NCBI GenBank assembly: GCA_003476445.1
Contig: DMUF01000076.1
Span: 3,384-10,850, forward strand
DNA from: Gammaproteobacteria bacterium
GTDB lineage: Bacteria; Pseudomonadota; Gammaproteobacteria; Pseudomonadales; Azotimanducaceae
DNA: 7,467 bases
Direction: 5' to 3'
Shown here: positions 5,557 through 7,467 of the stretch, one piece after another
Layout of the letters: each line of letters opens with the position of its first letter
Position numbering within the stretch: position 1 is the first letter of the stretch
Translations under genes and position numbers: made by a program
The notes under the pieces: generated by a model
The model's database searches: none
Seen by the model: the letters and a program-made list of their open reading frames with translations, nothing else
What the model was told of the DNA's origin: nothing

Positions 5557-6366
5557 TCAGTCCGCGCTGCCGGCATCGGGAAACAGCTCAGCGAGCGCCC
5601 GGCCCGGATCCGGGGCGCGCATGAACGCTTCGCCGACCAGGAAGGCGTTGACCGCGCGGGCTCGCATGCCGGCGACATCGTCGGCGCTGTTGATGCCGCT
5701 TTCGGTGACGAGCAGGACGTCGCGCGGAACGCGGGGCAACAGATCCCAGGTCGTTTCCAGGCGTGTGGTAAAGCTCTTCAGATCCCGATTGTTGATGCCG
5801 ACCAGATCAGGCGCCAGGCTGAGGGCGGCCGCGAGTTCGTTACCGTCATGCACCTCGATCAGAATGTCGAGCCCGAGCGACCGACCGAGCCAGTACAGCT
5901 CGGTCAGCTGCATGATGTCGAGCGCGGAGACGATCAGCAGCATGCAGTCGGCGCCCAGCGCGCGCGTCTCATAGACCTGCCACGGGTCCACCACGAAATC
6001 CTTGCGCAGCACGGGCAGGGTTACGGCGGCGCGGGCCGCGACCAGGTAGTCATCCGATCCCGCGAAAAAATCGACGTCGGTCAGCACCGAGAGACAGGCG
6101 GCACCGTGCGCTGCGTAGCTGCGGGCGATCTCCACCGGCGCAAAATCAGGGCGTATGACGCCCTTACTGGGCGAAGCCTTCTTGATCTCGGCAATCACGG
6201 CGGGCTTTCCCCCGGCGATCCGCTCGGCGAGTGCTCTGCGAAACCCGCGCGTCGGCGCGGCGTCTGCCGCGGCGGCGGTGACATCGGCAAGCGAGCGGAC
6301 CGCGCGCCGCGCTGCCACCTCCTCGCGCTTGCGTTCGACGATGCGGTCGAGAATGGTCCCGCTCAT
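5557..6366 (-). CDS. trpC: Indole-3-glycerol phosphate synthase
   Basis: This cytosolic TIM-barrel enzyme closes CdRP to indole-3-glycerol phosphate, the fourth step from chorismate to tryptophan. It has 269 residues, normal for a monofunctional TrpC without fused TrpF. The catalytic set is visible: AEIKKASPSKG with E60 and K62 (residues 59-69), LRKDF with K122, LIEVH with E171, GINNRDL with N192, and VTESGI with E222 and S223. The N-terminal ILDRIVERKREEVAAR is the usual leading helix. The ATG overlaps the trpD stop as ATGA (6363-6366), which implies translational coupling, and a GGTGA lies just upstream inside trpD. It converges on crp with only 15 bp between stops. No trpF follows, so that gene must lie elsewhere. 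Confidence 0.97.
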   Translation of the reverse strand: MSGTILDRIVERKREEVAARRAVRSLADVTAAAADAAPTRGFRRALAERIAGGKPAVIAEIKKASPSKGVIRPDFAPVEIARSYAAHGAACLSVLTDVDFFAGSDDYLVAARAAVTLPVLRKDFVVDPWQVYETRALGADCMLLIVSALDIMQLTELYWLGRSLGLDILIEVHDGNELAAALSLAPDLVGINNRDLKSFTTRLETTWDLLPRVPRDVLLVTESGINSADDVAGMRARAVNAFLVGEAFMRAPDPGRALAELFPDAGSAD

Positions 6367-7388
6367 GACTCACCCATCAGGCTGGTGACGCGCACCAGTT
6401 CTTCGAAGCGCTCATTCGCAAGCCCGGCGGCGATGGCGTCTTGCGCCATGGTCACGCCGTTTTCGAGCGAGATGGCGACGCCGGCGACGTAGATCGCTGC
6501 TCCGGCGTTCAGGCTGACGAGATCTGCGGCGTCTGAGTCCGGGTCGGTGAGCGCCTGGCGCAGAAGCGTCAGGCTCTCGGTCGGCGAGTTCACGCGCAGG
6601 TGCGCCGTCGATCGGCGCCGGATGCCGAAATCCTCCGGGCAGATCTCGCGGCTGTCGATCTGGCCGCCGCGCATTTCGGTGATCCAGGTGCTCCCATCCA
6701 GCGCAATCTCGTCGAGCCCGTTGGCGTGCACGACGAGCACGTGCTCCGCCCCAAGCAGCGCGAGCACTTCCGCCAGGCGGGACTGCCACAGCGGGCTGAA
6801 CACGCCGATCACCTGGCGGCGCGCCCCGGCCGGGTTCGTGAGCGGACCGAGCACGTTCATCATGGTGCGGACGCCGAGCTCCTGACGCACGGGGGCTGCG
6901 TGGCGCATCGCGCTGTGATGCGCCTGCGCGAACAGAAAGCCGACACCGATTTCGCGGATGCAGCGCGCCACCTGCTCCGGTGTCAGGCGCAGGTTGACGC
7001 CTGCAGCTTCCAGCACGTCCGCGCTGCCGCTGGCGCTGCTCATCTTGCGGTTGCCGTGTTTGGCCACCCGCGCACCCGCCGCGGCTGCCACGAAGGCGGC
7101 GGCGGTGGAGACATTGAACAGTTTGGCGCTGCCGCTGCCGCCGGTGCCGCAGGTATCCACCAGATACGGCACGTCGACGTCTACCCGCGTGGCAAGCGCG
7201 CGCATGGTCTCTGCCGCGCCTGCGATCTCTTCAGCCGTTTCGCCTTTGACGCGCAGCGCCATGAGCAGGCCGCCGATCTGTGCCGGAGTGGCGGCGCCGG
7301 ACATGACCTCGGCGAAGACCGCGCGCGTATCGTCGCGGGAAAGATGGCCGCCCTCAGCCAGTCGTGCCAGTGCGCTGCGAATGTCCAT
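6363..7388 (-). CDS. trpD: Anthranilate phosphoribosyltransferase
   Basis: TrpD transfers the phosphoribosyl group of PRPP to anthranilate, the second committed step of tryptophan synthesis. The 341-residue length is typical of the stand-alone enzyme, unlike the TrpG-TrpD fusion of E. coli. Visible motifs are the helical N-terminal domain, the PRPP/phosphate-binding DTCGTGGSGS (78-87), FNVSTAAAFVA (91-101), KHGNR (110-114) with SGSADVLEAAG (120-130), GVRTMMNVLGPLTNPAGA in the middle, and HANGLDEI near the hinge/metal region. The ATG at 7388 has GAGG about 7 nt upstream. It begins inside the end of trpG (35-nt overlap) and its stop overlaps the trpC start by 4 nt, so the three genes form one compact operon. 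Confidence 0.97.
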   Translation of the reverse strand: MDIRSALARLAEGGHLSRDDTRAVFAEVMSGAATPAQIGGLLMALRVKGETAEEIAGAAETMRALATRVDVDVPYLVDTCGTGGSGSAKLFNVSTAAAFVAAAAGARVAKHGNRKMSSASGSADVLEAAGVNLRLTPEQVARCIREIGVGFLFAQAHHSAMRHAAPVRQELGVRTMMNVLGPLTNPAGARRQVIGVFSPLWQSRLAEVLALLGAEHVLVVHANGLDEIALDGSTWITEMRGGQIDSREICPEDFGIRRRSTAHLRVNSPTESLTLLRQALTDPDSDAADLVSLNAGAAIYVAGVAISLENGVTMAQDAIAAGLANERFEELVRVTSLMGES

Positions 7389-7467
7389 GAGGCGCCTCTT
7401 CGAGGAAATTGCGAAGCAGCGCGTGACCGTGCTGCGTCAGGATGGATTCGGGGTGGAACTGAACCCC
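7354..7467 (-). CDS. trpG: Anthranilate synthase component II (glutamine amidotransferase), C-terminal end only
   Basis: On the minus strand, from the window edge, the frame reads GVQFHPESILTQHGHALLRN and continues to a TGA at 7354-7356, giving 37 residues. FHPES carries the His and Glu of the class-I glutamine amidotransferase Cys-His-Glu triad, and the ILTQHGHALLRNFL ending is typical of TrpG. Immediate linkage to trpD favours TrpG (or a shared TrpG/PabA) over a PabA-only role. The subunit supplies ammonia from glutamine to TrpE. The last residues (after NFLEEAPH) are translated from DNA that also encodes the first residues of TrpD in another frame. The start of the gene lies outside the window. 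Confidence 0.93.
   Translation of the reverse strand, partial: GVQFHPESILTQHGHALLRNFLEEAPHGHSQRTGTTG

Noticed and set aside
5848..6492. Plus-strand open frame of 214 codons opposite trpC/trpD
   Set aside because: It is antisense to two unambiguous tryptophan enzymes, and its His/Arg/Gly-rich product has no motif.

Overview
This 7.5-kb window is dense, GC-rich bacterial chromosome that looks like a free-living gammaproteobacterium. The main evidence is a CRP/Vfr-type cAMP receptor protein encoded next to trpGDC, an OsmC-family gene and coq7. From memory, that neighbourhood matches Pseudomonas (trpG-trpD-trpC-vfr-osmC-like-speD-coq7). Coq7 also implies a ubiquinone-using respiratory chain. I do not assign a genus. 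There are no rRNA or tRNA genes, insertion sequences, CRISPR arrays or phage genes, and no gene-free stretch longer than about 80 bp.

Left part, plus strand (1-3904): the 3' end of purH, then purD, which are late steps of de novo purine synthesis. After a 79-bp gap comes a tightly packed run of two small unrecognised single-pass membrane proteins (2090-2739, ATGA overlap), a DUF1993 protein and coq7. The two small proteins share topology and a C-terminal motif, so they look like a diverged tandem duplication. They are the least explained part of the window.

Middle, minus strand (3892-4753): an OsmC-family protein followed by a VOC (glyoxalase-fold) protein 25 bp downstream. The VOC gene runs 13 bp into the end of coq7 in a convergent overlap. 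Divergent from osmC, across a 77-bp intergenic region with a possible CRP-type operator, lies crp (4831-5541, plus strand), which probably starts at TTG.

Right part, minus strand (5557-7467): the tryptophan genes trpG (only its C-terminal end is present), trpD and trpC, overlapping one another and therefore probably translationally coupled. trpC converges on crp, and a perfect 8-bp hairpin covers the crp stop codon.

Overall this is mostly housekeeping metabolism (purine, ubiquinone, tryptophan) with a global regulator. I see no convincing new defence, mobile or secondary-metabolite system. The items most worth a second look are the paired small membrane proteins, the VOC gene in the place where related genomes carry speD, the crp start and its putative operator, and the trp gene overlaps.
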